A stretch of DNA of 64,000 nucleotides. Source: Mesorhizobium zhangyense (GTDB taxonomy: Bacteria > Pseudomonadota > Alphaproteobacteria > Rhizobiales > Rhizobiaceae). The position numbers and the translations under genes were made by a program. The notes below the pieces were generated by a model. That model ran no database searches. It had not been told where the DNA came from and saw only the letters and a list, made by a program, of their open reading frames with translations. The stretch spans positions 124,001 to 188,000 of the forward strand of contig NZ_JAAKZG010000010.1 of the NCBI RefSeq assembly GCF_011045115.1, given 5' to 3'. Of the stretch, positions 1 to 7,452 are shown in pieces. The number at the start of each line of letters is the position of its first letter. Within the stretch, counting starts at the first letter, position 1.

Positions 1-73
1 CCGCAAGCCCGGCGCCAATACCCTTCAGCACCGAACGGCGCGACGGTTGAGAAAAATTCGTCTTCAGGTCCAT
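1..73 (-). CDS. Tat-exported protein, N-terminus only (cut by window edge)
   Basis: Only the first 24 residues are inside the window. They begin MDLKTNFSQPSRRSVLKG and continue into a Gly/Ala-rich stretch, which is the start of a twin-arginine signal (SRRSVLK) heading into its hydrophobic core. A GGGAGGAG ribosome site precedes the ATG at a normal distance. The gene lies 70 bases downstream of the SDR gene on the same strand, so both are probably in one operon. The mature protein is out of view; a periplasmic binding protein or a Tat-exported oxidoreductase are both possible. Confidence 0.6.
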   Translation of the reverse strand, partial: MDLKTNFSQPSRRSVLKGIGAGLA

Positions 74-142
74 TATGGTCTCCTCCCTCAGTGTGTTTAT
101 GTTCCCGTCATTCGCCGGCCTCTCCCGAACCGGCGGCAACTG

Positions 143-961
143 TCATGCGATGCGGTGCATTGCTCCCCCGTCGATGACGATCTGGCTGCCCGTCACATAG
201 GAAGAGCATGGGGACGCGAGATAGAGCGCGAGGCCCTTGATGTCTTCGGTGTCCCCGATCCGGCCGATCAGGGATTGCGCCTCGAAAGCCTTGCGATCGG
301 CGGGAATCTTCAATCTCCCGCCGGCAATGTTGGTCATGAAGGGGCCGGGCGAAATGCAGTTGATGAGGATACCGAATGCGCCCAGTTCCATCGCCATCTG
401 GCGGACGAAATGATCCACGCCGGCCTTGGCAGGCATGTAGGGGGTTCCGACGATCGCCTCATTGATCTGCGCCGCAATCGAGGAGGTGACGATGATACGT
501 CCGCCTCCCGTCGCCTTCATGTGCCGTGCGGCGTGCTTCACCGTGGTGTAGACGGAAGTGAGATTGACCTCGATGACACGGTCCCAGTGGTCGTCGTCCA
601 GAACGTCGATCGCCCCTTCCGGGATGCGCTCGCCGGTGGTCGACAGGAAGCCGGGGCCTGCATCGATGCCTGCATTGGCGAAGACCACGTCGATCCGGCC
701 ATGGCGTTCAGCAACGGCATCGAAGGCAGCCGCCATCCCTGCGCGATCCGAGACGTCGAGAGCCTGGCCCCAGACGTCAGCGCCGTCACGCTGCAATTCT
801 TTCACCACCACATCGAGATTGCCTGCATCACGGTCGAAAATGCAGACACGCGCACCGTTGTCCGCCATGACCTCGGCATAGGCGCGTCCAATGCCGCTCG
901 CTCCACCGGTCACAATGACCGACCTGCCCCTCACATTGAACATTTCCTGCAATGCAGCCAT
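143..961 (-). CDS. SDR family NAD(P)-dependent oxidoreductase
   Basis: A 272-residue classical short-chain dehydrogenase. The N-terminal Rossmann fold shows the TGGASGIG cofactor loop, followed by NAG (FANAGID), a catalytic Ser region (TSSIAAQ) and a YMPAKAG segment that supplies the YxxxK pair. The C-terminus has the usual ISPGPF and SYVTGSQIVIDGG motifs. The ATG at 961 is preferred over an upstream ATG at 991 because GGGAGGAC sits just before it and the Rossmann start then has the usual spacing. It is expected to oxidise or reduce an alcohol/ketone substrate in the cytoplasm; the substrate cannot be told from sequence. The gene leads the small operon with the Tat protein. Confidence 0.9.
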   Translation of the reverse strand: MAALQEMFNVRGRSVIVTGGASGIGRAYAEVMADNGARVCIFDRDAGNLDVVVKELQRDGADVWGQALDVSDRAGMAAAFDAVAERHGRIDVVFANAGIDAGPGFLSTTGERIPEGAIDVLDDDHWDRVIEVNLTSVYTTVKHAARHMKATGGGRIIVTSSIAAQINEAIVGTPYMPAKAGVDHFVRQMAMELGAFGILINCISPGPFMTNIAGGRLKIPADRKAFEAQSLIGRIGDTEDIKGLALYLASPCSSYVTGSQIVIDGGAMHRIA

Positions 962-1254
962 GCCGTCCTCCCTCACATCGGAAGGTAGCAACAGCCAGCG
1001 CTACGTATGATCATTTTTTTGATGCTTAATATGACATATTGCTATGAAAGCGTCGCCCGAGCAGCGCGACGCAAAACAGCGAAAAGCCGGAATTTGGCAG
1101 GGAAAGTTCATCGAGCCCTGGACATGGCGCGCTCGGCAAGGCGACTGATGTGAACAATGCCGTTCAAACGGCACATAGACCCCACCTTGAATGCCGCCAA
1201 AACTGTCGCTATATTCCGTCAATAAAAGGGGCGTTCTCTCGGCGGGAGACCTAA

Positions 1255-1605
1255 ATGGGCTTGGTTCAATACTACGACAACGGCTTCTTCGCCCCGCGCA
1301 AGATCGCGGATGCCTTTCGAACGACCAGCGAGGAAGTCGCCCGGACGGCAGGGCTCGGCAAGGACGCTGTCCAGCGCAAGGATCGCGTGCATTCGGACAA
1401 AACCCAGCGCCGGCTGCGCGAGATGGTCGAGGTAATCAATAAAGTGGAGCAGCGCTTCGGTTCGAGCCTTATGGCATATGCCTGGTATCGATCCGAGCCC
1501 CTGTCCGGCTTCTCGGGTCAGACGGCAATGCAGCTCGTTCGCAGTGGGCGTGCCGACGACGTGCTCGACTATATCGACGCGGTCGACGCAGGCGTACACG
1601 CCTAA
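1255..1605 (+). CDS. Xre/MbcA/ParS-type antitoxin (toxin-binding DUF2384 domain)
   Basis: A 116-residue protein with an N-terminal helix-turn-helix-like half (IADAFRTTSEEVARTAGLG) and a C-terminal half matching the MbcA/ParS/Xre toxin-binding domain, ending with a typical AMQLVRSGRADDVLDYIDAV segment. A GGCGGGAG ribosome site precedes the ATG. It lies 8 bases before the RES-domain gene, the standard antitoxin-first order of Xre-RES type II modules. From family knowledge, the antitoxin neutralises the RES toxin by binding it and represses its own promoter. The divergent 290-bp space to the SDR gene should hold the operator; no clear palindrome was picked out there. Confidence 0.88.
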   Translation: MGLVQYYDNGFFAPRKIADAFRTTSEEVARTAGLGKDAVQRKDRVHSDKTQRRLREMVEVINKVEQRFGSSLMAYAWYRSEPLSGFSGQTAMQLVRSGRADDVLDYIDAVDAGVHA

Positions 1606-1613
1606 CCGGGTTG

Positions 1614-2126
1614 ATGCTTTATCGGGGCAAGCTCTATCGAGCACTCAATCCTGTATATGCGCGCGAGCCGCTGTCCGGCCGAGGCGCCGAACTCTATGGC
1701 GGGCGGTTCAACCCGAAAGGCGTGCCGGCGCTCTATGCGTCCCTGTCGGTGATGACGGCACTGCGGGAAGCCAATCAGGTCGGCAATCTCCAGCCAACGA
1801 CACTGGTTTGCTACGATGCCGAGATCGACGGTGTTTTCGATTGCCGGGATGAACAAGCCCTCGAGGCAGAAGGTCTGGATACAGCTGCGCTGGCAGACGG
1901 CACGTGGCGCGACCAGATGAAGGCAACCGGAGAGGCCGCGACGCAAGCCTTTTCCCGACGGCTGATTGCCGGCGGCTATCGTGCGCTGCTCGTCAGAAGT
2001 TTCGCCCCAGGCGCGTCCGAAGGCGATCTAAACCTCGTTCTCTGGAACTGGGGCGATGAGGCGCCTGCCCGTCTTAGCTTGATTGACGATGAAAATCGGT
2101 TGGCGGCAACGTCATCTCGTATCTGA
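1614..2126 (+). CDS. RES-domain toxin (NAD+ phosphorylase/glycohydrolase family)
   Basis: A 170-residue RES-family protein. The opening LYRGKLYRALNPVYAREPLSG and GGRFNPKGVPALYASLS carry the Arg, Glu and Ser pattern (R...E...S) that names the family; the Arg and Tyr of the first block and the Glu of ALREAN are likely active-site residues. Characterised relatives (MbcT, Res) degrade cytoplasmic NAD+ and stop growth. An in-frame TTG at 1611 precedes the ATG at 1614; the ATG is the better start. It is tightly coupled to the antitoxin upstream. The protein is full length with no lesion visible, so the module should be active. Confidence 0.88.
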   Translation: MLYRGKLYRALNPVYAREPLSGRGAELYGGRFNPKGVPALYASLSVMTALREANQVGNLQPTTLVCYDAEIDGVFDCRDEQALEAEGLDTAALADGTWRDQMKATGEAATQAFSRRLIAGGYRALLVRSFAPGASEGDLNLVLWNWGDEAPARLSLIDDENRLAATSSRI

Positions 2127-2193
2127 CCGCGCTGAGTGAGCCAGCGATCCAGATCAACCGGCATCTATTGCTGTGCAAAATAGATTTTGTGCA

Positions 2194-2220
2194 TTGCAAT
2201 ATTTGATGCGATTGCTATCT
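2194..2220 (+). promoter_or_regulatory. putative sigma-70 promoter of the small RNA
   Basis: TTGCAA at 2194-2199 and CTATCT at 2215-2220 form a plausible -35/-10 pair (spacer 15 bases, a little short), placing the start of transcription near 2227, right before the first hairpin. The flanking sequence is A/T-rich, unlike the genes around it. Confidence 0.45.
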
Positions 2221-2226
2221 TAAATT

Positions 2227-2341
2227 TGTCGGCCATCTACTCCTCCCAGATGCGATGCCGGTGTTGAATATGGTGCACCTCCTCCCGCACCGTTTTCGAA
2301 ATCAAGCCCGCTGCCACCTCCTCCCGGCAGCGGGCTTTTTC
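2227..2341 (+). ncRNA. alpha-r14 / cuckoo-family trans-acting small RNA
   Basis: Three successive hairpins each present an anti-Shine-Dalgarno loop. SL1 has stem CATCT/AGATG (2234-2238 with 2248-2252) and loop ACTCCTCCC. SL2 has stem GGTGC/GCACC (2272-2276 with 2287-2291) and loop ACCTCCTCCC. SL3 has a 10-bp stem GCCCGCTGCC/GGCAGCGGGC (2306-2315 with 2326-2335) and the same loop, followed by TTTTT, so it also serves as the terminator. Length of about 115 nt, three CCUCCUCCC-type loops and a terminator-forming last hairpin are the hallmarks of rhizobial alpha-r14 RNAs such as NfeR1, which pair with ribosome binding sites of many mRNAs. The exact 5' end is inferred. Confidence 0.85.
2306..2341 (+). 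terminator. Rho-independent terminator of the small RNA (SL3)
   Basis: A perfect 10-bp GC-rich stem with a 10-base loop and an immediate T run. It would also stop read-through from the toxin gene upstream. Confidence 0.85.
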
Positions 2342-2403
2342 GTTCCAGGAACGCTGCCTAGCGCATATCAAATAGTGTCGACCGCCGCGCTCAAGGCTTC
2401 TCA

Positions 2404-2766
2404 TCAATCGACTGGCACAACTTCATCTCTTGCCAAGTAAGAGCATTCCAATTTTCCGCCAGCGAAGTAGCAGTCCTCAGTGTTACTGGGCAATTTGACG
2501 ATTTTAGCCGGTTGTCCTGCATCAGCCGGTGAGCAGACTGCGAACACCTCAAATGGCGATTCATAAAGGTTGGCGTATTGCTTCACGCTACCAGCGATAC
2601 GTGGTTGCAGCGGTGAGGCGTCGGGCCCCTCCCCGGCGTGGATTACCACGTCCCGCACGGGCAAGCCGCACACGTCGGCTTGCTCACTGTCGTCGTTCAG
2701 CGCGTTGTCGAGCAGCACCTTGGGTTCTTTCAGCAGGGCGTTGGAATAGGGATATGTCGCCGTTCC
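2404..2766 (-). pseudogene. C-terminal remnant of an unknown protein, cut by IS debris
   Basis: Read on the minus strand, an open frame starts at the IstB junction (residues TYPYSNALLKEPKVLLDN) and runs about 120 residues to a stop at 2404, ending LARDEVVPVD. There is no proper start; the frame opens straight out of the transposon fragment, so this is best read as the 3' end of a gene whose front was lost. It has four cysteines (ADVCGL, FAVCSP, DCYF, LECSY) but no recognised motif. The adjacent minus-strand sequence is IS debris in the other orientation. Confidence 0.4.
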
Positions 2767-2937
2767 GATCTCGTCCTCGACGAGCTTGATTACCTGCCGT
2801 TCAGCGCGTCAGGCGGTGCACTGCTCTTCCATCTGCTGAGCAAGCTCTACGAGCACACCAGCGTCATCATCACCACCAACCTAAGCTTCAGCAAATGGGC
2901 CAGCATCTCGGCGATGCCAAGATGACCACCGCAGCGG
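2767..2937 (+). pseudogene. IstB-like ATP-binding protein fragment (IS21 family)
   Basis: Translation gives SDLVLDELDYLPFSASGG, then ALLFHLLSKLYEHTSVIITT and NLSFSKW, the Walker B and sensor region of IstB. Near 2912 the frame breaks: ATCTCGGCGAT where relatives have ATCTTCGGCGAT, so one base is missing; the expected GDAKMTTA continues in the next frame. The N-terminal P-loop and the C-terminus are absent. Confidence 0.75.
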
Positions 2938-3250
2938 AACGGCCAATCGTCCATTCCGATCGCGGAGCTCATTATCGCTGGCCCGGTTGGCTCACACGGA
3001 TTAGCGAAGCGAAATTGGTTCGCTCAATGTCCCGAAAGGGCTGCTCACAAGACAACGCCGCGTGCGAGGGGTTCTTCGGCCGGCTGAAAACGGAACTCTT
3101 CTATCCACGAGATTGGAAGGCCATCACAATCGAACAGTTCGTCGCCGAGGTAGACGCTTATATTCGCTGGTACAACGAGAAGCGTATCAAGATATCGCTG
3201 GGATCGCTCAGCCCGGTCGAGTATCGTAAGAGCCTCGGCCTGAACTTATT
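2938..3250 (+). pseudogene. IS3-family transposase OrfB fragment (C-terminal part)
   Basis: The frame encodes PIVHSDRGAHYRWPGWLTRI, then MSRKGCSQDNAACEGFFGRL, KTELFYPRDW and AYIRWYNEKRIKISLGSLSP. This is the end of the DDE integrase domain: the second Asp (HSDRG) and the final Glu region (EGFFGRLKTE) are present, while the first Asp and everything before it are missing. It runs in frame to 3497 with a non-transposase tail. Confidence 0.8.
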
Positions 3251-3493
3251 TATAAAGCAGTCCAAGTTTTTATCCGCACCCCCGCCGGGTCAGCTCTCAA
3301 TGGAAATCAACAGGCCTGTTGCTCCCCACAAATGCGGCTCCCGCCGAGCTGTGATAAAGGCAACCGTATTCGTCAATACCGATGGACCAAAGGGCAACTA
3401 TCGGCCTCGCTTGCAAATTACCATTGTAACAAATCGTCCGGAACCGCTTTTGGACTTGCTGAACAATCGTTGGAACGGCGTGGAGGATAGGTT

Positions 3494-4453
3494 GTGACTC
3501 GGAATGTTGCGCTGCATCTGAGCGGAACCCTTATGCTACTGGTTTCCTGCGGCACGAGTTTCGCAGCTGATCTTGTAGTTGGCATGCCCAATTGGCCATC
3601 GGGCCAAGCGTCCGCCAACATCATCAAGTTCGGCATCGAGAAGGAGCTGGGACTGGATGTTGAAGTTCGTGAGATGGGAACGCTAACGATCTTCGCCGGA
3701 CTGGATGCGGGCGAAGTGGATGTCCATCCCGAGGTCTGGTTGCCCAATCTCGACTCTCTCGTGAAGAGATACGTCGATGACAAGAAAACGGTCAAACTCA
3801 GCCCAAAGGAAGTTGCGGCCACACAAGGCATGTGTGCCACACGCGAAACTGCAGACACGTACGGAATCAAGGATATCGCGGATTTAAGCGATCCCGAGAA
3901 GACATCAGTTCTCGACACGGATGGCGATGGGCAGGGTGAAATCTGGATCGGCGCGGAGACCTGGTCATCGACGACTATCGAGAGAATACGTGCTGAAAGC
4001 TACGGCTACACCAAGACGGTGAAACTTCTGGAGATGCCGGAGGACTTGGCCATGGCGGCTGTCGATGCCGCCTCTGCAACGAATGAGCCGATCGTTTTCT
4101 ACTGCTACAGCCCGCATCACGTTTTTGATCTCCACGACATCGTTCAGTTGACCGAGCCAAAACATGACGATGGCAAATGGAAAATCGTGCTGCCCAGCGA
4201 CGATCCGGCAGGTTGGCTCTCCAAGTCGTCTGCGCCTGTGGGGTGGCCACCGTCGCATTTCCAGATCGCCTTCGCGACAAAGACGGCCGAGAGGTTGCCG
4301 AAGGTCGCGTCGTTTCTCTCCAGAATCGACTTCACTGCGAAGGAAGTCACGGAGATGAGCTATGCGCTGCAGGTGGAAAAACAGGATCCTGCGGCATTTG
4401 CCCAGAAGTGGATCGCGACGCATGAAGACCGATTGGAAAGCTGGACCAAATGA
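3494..4453 (+). CDS. glycine betaine/choline-type ABC transporter substrate-binding protein
   Basis: 319 residues with an N-terminal signal peptide ending near SCGTSFA|A and an OpuAC/ProX-like fold (LVVGMPNWPSGQASANIIKF at the front, then VDVHPEVWLPN and GAETWSSTTIERIRAESYGY). Aromatic residues that box quaternary ammonium groups in this family are plentiful. A GGAGGAT ribosome site 5 bases before GTG at 3494 sets the start. It should bind a betaine-like osmolyte in the periplasm. No permease or ATPase gene is adjacent, so it is an orphan here, perhaps the surviving piece of an operon broken by the IS debris just upstream. Confidence 0.85.
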   Translation: MTRNVALHLSGTLMLLVSCGTSFAADLVVGMPNWPSGQASANIIKFGIEKELGLDVEVREMGTLTIFAGLDAGEVDVHPEVWLPNLDSLVKRYVDDKKTVKLSPKEVAATQGMCATRETADTYGIKDIADLSDPEKTSVLDTDGDGQGEIWIGAETWSSTTIERIRAESYGYTKTVKLLEMPEDLAMAAVDAASATNEPIVFYCYSPHHVFDLHDIVQLTEPKHDDGKWKIVLPSDDPAGWLSKSSAPVGWPPSHFQIAFATKTAERLPKVASFLSRIDFTAKEVTEMSYALQVEKQDPAAFAQKWIATHEDRLESWTK

Positions 4454-4457
4454 GCTG

Positions 4458-5162
4458 ATGTTGAAGATGTCGCAACTTCCCGTACCCTACTTCACACTCA
4501 GCAGCCGTGCGGTTCGTGGGATCGCCGCGTGTCTGGCCCTCGCACTCGCTGCCGGGGTGACACTGGCGTATGCAGCAGAGACACAGATATTCGATCCCAA
4601 AACTCACAAGTGGGTCGAGTATGACCGTAAGAAGGCGAGGTCCTATTACGCAGCGCACAAACAGGTGCCGGAGACTTTTCGCCGACAGGTCGTGAAATTC
4701 AAGACCGCCGAGAAACCTGGCACCATCATCATCGACGGTAACCAGCATTTCCTCTATCTGGTCCAGCCGGGTTTCACTGCCATCCGCTATGGAATAGGCG
4801 TCGGCCGCGAAGGCTTTGGCTGGGCGGGTATCGTGCGGGTCGGTCGCACCGCGGAATGGCCGACCTGGACACCGCCTGCCGAGATGGTGGCGCGCGATCC
4901 GAATGCGGCAAAATGGGCGGGAGGCCAGCCGGGCGGTCCGGACAATCCACTCGGTGCGAGGGCCCTCTATCTCTACCAAGGCAACCAAGACACCATCTAT
5001 CGGATCCACGGCACCCCCGAGCCTTGGACGATTGGTCTCGACGTCTCGTCAGGGTGCATTCGGATGAACAATGACGACATCACCGACCTTCATTCCCGGA
5101 TCGAAGTTGGAGCGAAGGTTATCGTCCTCATGCAAGGTGCTTCACTCTACAAGGGAGTTTGA
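4458..5162 (+). CDS. L,D-transpeptidase (YkuD/ErfK family)
   Basis: A periplasmic peptidoglycan cross-linking enzyme. The signature runs from HGTPEPWTIGL to VSSGCIRMNN, with the catalytic His, and Cys in the SGCIRM motif. A hydrophobic export segment (ACLALALAAGVTLAYAA) follows a basic N-terminus. The upstream frame is open to 4362, but ATG at 4458, 4 bases after the stop of the previous gene, gives a normal signal peptide and probable translational coupling. Length of 234 residues is usual. Family members form 3-3 cross-links or attach lipoproteins to peptidoglycan; the specific role is not resolved. Confidence 0.88.
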   Translation: MLKMSQLPVPYFTLSSRAVRGIAACLALALAAGVTLAYAAETQIFDPKTHKWVEYDRKKARSYYAAHKQVPETFRRQVVKFKTAEKPGTIIIDGNQHFLYLVQPGFTAIRYGIGVGREGFGWAGIVRVGRTAEWPTWTPPAEMVARDPNAAKWAGGQPGGPDNPLGARALYLYQGNQDTIYRIHGTPEPWTIGLDVSSGCIRMNNDDITDLHSRIEVGAKVIVLMQGASLYKGV

Positions 5163-5168
5163 CCGCCC

Positions 5169-5519
5169 ATGAACCACTTCAGCGCCTGGCCATCCAAGCC
5201 GCTTCCGATCAAGAAGTGTGGCAACCGAGTGATGGTCTTCGCCGTGATTCTGGCCACGATCCAGATCATCGGGTGCATGGCCAACCAACCTGAACCAAAT
5301 AGCGTCCGGAATACTGGCACGACTGCTCCGGCCGAACACCAACTGGCTTGTGCTTCCGCGGCGGCTGCGCCTTTGGGAGTGGACAGCTCCGCCATTCTGC
5401 CTGTCAGTTCTTCCCAAATCGATCCCCAGACGTTCCAGGTCATCGTCGAGGGCAAAGGCGCTCGCGCAAACTGTGTGATCGATGCGTCGGGTAATGTGGT
5501 CTCAGTTCAAAAAATCTGA
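5169..5519 (+). CDS. small putative lipoprotein of unknown function
   Basis: 116 residues. A basic start (KPLPIKKCGNR) leads to a hydrophobic stretch VMVFAVILATIQIIGC, whose end resembles a lipobox with Cys at about residue 36. The mature part is small, with a final VIDASGNVVSVQKI strand-turn-strand segment. It begins 6 bases after the L,D-transpeptidase gene, so the two are surely co-transcribed and it may assist that enzyme at the envelope. No known domain was recognised. Confidence 0.6.
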   Translation: MNHFSAWPSKPLPIKKCGNRVMVFAVILATIQIIGCMANQPEPNSVRNTGTTAPAEHQLACASAAAAPLGVDSSAILPVSSSQIDPQTFQVIVEGKGARANCVIDASGNVVSVQKI

Positions 5520-5608
5520 AAACTCGAAACTGCGCGATCAATATAGAAACCGGCAGCATAGAGCCAACCGATCAGCTAAGCCGCTGCCGCCACGACAGCC
5601 GGATTGCC

Positions 5609-6612
5609 CTACTTGACTGTCACGGCGAATTCCGCCGTTGCTGGCGGCGTTTCAGGCCGGGCACGATCATGAAAGATGTAGACAATCGTGTAGTTGCCGG
5701 GAGTATCGAGGGAAATACCGGCGGTTGCGAAATTGGTGAAGTAGCCTCGCGACACGGGAAACGGCGGTGGGGAGTCAGCCTTGTAGGTATGCTCATTGGG
5801 AAGTGATTTCAGAATCTGGCCAGCGCGATCGCGAACTTCTATGTCGAGCCCTATCTCGTAACTGGCCATTGGCGTGCCGACGTCCTTGCGGCCGACATTC
5901 TCGAGAAAGGCGTAGATGAATATCTCCTCGCGCGGCGCAAAGACGTTGGTCGGGCGCTCAATGAGGTTGCTTTGCTTGAACGCCGCCTTGTCCGCTAGTG
6001 TCTTCTTGGCGAGCTTAATTGGTGGGAGCGCCGCCTGCAGGGCGACGGTTGCACCGTCGATGCTGATGGGCGCAACACGCTTGCCATCAGCACCTAGTGG
6101 CGTCGTGAAGTAGGATTGCACCATCGGATAGCAGAACGCGTTCGCTTGCGGGTGATCAAGAACAAAAATCATCGCTATGGGCGGCATCTTGGCGTTGCGG
6201 GTCTTGCCGAGTTGAACGAGCGCGCACATTGGCCATCTGGCGAGCACGCTCGCACCTTTAAGTGTTGGGTCGGTCTGGAATTGCTGCTCCACCTGGCGGA
6301 GCGACTCGTGAAACTCAGTCGAGTTTCTGTCCTGCGTGGTCGTTGTCATGAGCATAACGACATTGGCCGCCGCATGTGCCTTCTCCGCATCCGCCTGCGC
6401 CTTTTGCAGGACGCTGCCGTCCCCGCCGAGTCGATAGGTCCGCACGAGCTCCTCGCTTTTCAATGCTACGGTCGCACGCTGCCAGGCCTCCATATCGAAC
6501 GTCCTTCGCCGCGATCACTCAGCACGAAGAAAGCAGGAACGCTTGCTTCCTCGGCCCGGGCGGAAACCACGGACAAGCTGGCAATCGCAAGACTCGCGAC
6601 AAAATGCTTCAT
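5609..6612 (-). pseudogene. secreted protein of unknown function, split by a frameshift near its N-terminus
   Basis: A good start is at 6612: ribosome site GGAGGG, ATG, then the signal peptide MKHFVASLAIASLSVVSARA and EEASVPAFFVLSDRGEGRS. This frame hits a stop about 15 codons later, while a 294-residue frame opens at an ATG overlapping the break (6493, MEAWQRATVALKSEEL) and continues to 5609. Joining them by a one-base change gives a secreted protein of about 333 residues. The C-terminal 110 residues look like an Ig/beta-sandwich domain (FIYAFLENVGRKDVGTP, GNYTIVYIFHD). Either the gene is inactivated, the base call is wrong, or the 294-residue part starts internally without a signal. No family recognised. 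Confidence 0.55.
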
Positions 6613-6995
6613 CGAACCCTCCATTCGTTCGCATCCCACCCAGGATGGTATTCACTCCATTACGATAGCACCCAGTGTATCATAGTAGTTGCAGTTGCCA
6701 CTCAAGAGTCGGAAAACTTTGGCACTCAGGACAACGACTGTAACAAGCGGCCACAGTGTCTGGAGGCTGGGAGATTAGGCCGCGAAAGCGGACGGCGAGG
6801 ATTGCAGCGTTTGTGCTCGGACCAGCCACGCAGGCATCTCTTGCTGGAGCAAGGCGCGCCGAGCATATCGAAGTACATGCCGAGCTTCAAACAATCTACG
6901 ACAGCTCGCCATAACTCCTCTGCAAGTTCTAAGGAAAGCCGCAGTCCCGTAGTGCCACTACCTGGATTACGCCATGCGGAAAGAGCTTTGGATTC
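6613..6995. other. gene-free stretch of about 380 bases
   Basis: Between the signal-peptide start at 6612 and the stop of the glycine-zipper gene at 6996. It should contain the promoter of the minus-strand gene at 5609-6612. No convincing gene, hairpin or repeat seen; short frames here lack ribosome sites. Confidence 0.5.
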
Positions 6996-7280
6996 TCAGC
7001 ATCGAGCCGCATAGATCGTGCCGTCCGGGCGCCGATAGCGACAATAACGGGGACCTTGTGGCGTCGTTGCAGTACCAACTACTGCGCCGAGAAGAGCGCC
7101 GGCGGCAGCTCCGCCCACGGTACTTCGCGTGTCGCCGCCGATTGCCTGGCCCGCCACCGCTCCCGCTCCCGCTCCGATGAGAGCACCCGTTCCAGCCCGT
7201 TGCTCCTGTTCGGTAGCCGCGCAACCGGCCAGGACGGCGGAAAGCAGAAGGACACTAATTATAGTCTTGCGCTTGGTCAT
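6996..7280 (-). CDS. glycine-zipper outer-membrane lipoprotein
   Basis: A 94-residue protein starting MTKRKTIISVLLLSAVLAGC, with a lipobox LAGC at the end of the signal. Then follow glycine-zipper repeats (ALIGAGAGAVAGQAIGG and GGAAAGALLGAVVG) that form a membrane hairpin, and a short tail YCRYRRPDGTIYAARC with paired cysteines. Start chosen at 7280 because the GGAGA box is correctly spaced; ATGs at 7298 and 7286 are poorer. Relatives (YMGG and Rick-17kDa type) are small envelope lipoproteins without a defined reaction. Confidence 0.8.
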   Translation of the reverse strand: MTKRKTIISVLLLSAVLAGCAATEQEQRAGTGALIGAGAGAVAGQAIGGDTRSTVGGAAAGALLGAVVGTATTPQGPRYCRYRRPDGTIYAARC

Positions 7281-7452
7281 TTCCATTTCTCCCGGCAATC
7301 CCGGTCCGAGAGACCGTCTCGAACCCGGTGAGCGTAATCCCGCTCAATTTTGAGCGTATCTCCGGCGCGGTGCGCCGATCTTGCGAGGCAGTCGAAACCT
7401 GGCAACCGTCTCGATTCAACATCCTGCATCCGGCAAAATCTTCCATGCAACC

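Larger units (their letters stand above)
2767..3297 (+). mobile_element. chimeric IS remnant: IS21-type fragment joined to IS3-type fragment
   Basis: About 170 bp of an istB gene runs directly into about 310 bp of an IS3-family orfB gene. After the orfB fragment comes an IS-end-like tail (about 3255-3297) that finishes at CCCCCGCCGGGTCAG. Neither element is complete and no intact terminal repeats pair up, so the block is dead. It separates the broken gene at 2404-2766 from the betaine-type binding protein at 3494. Confidence 0.7.

Noticed and set aside
47-988. Long plus-strand frame of 313 codons opposite the SDR gene
   Set aside because: It is the antisense shadow of a clear SDR with all motifs; no ribosome site or family match.
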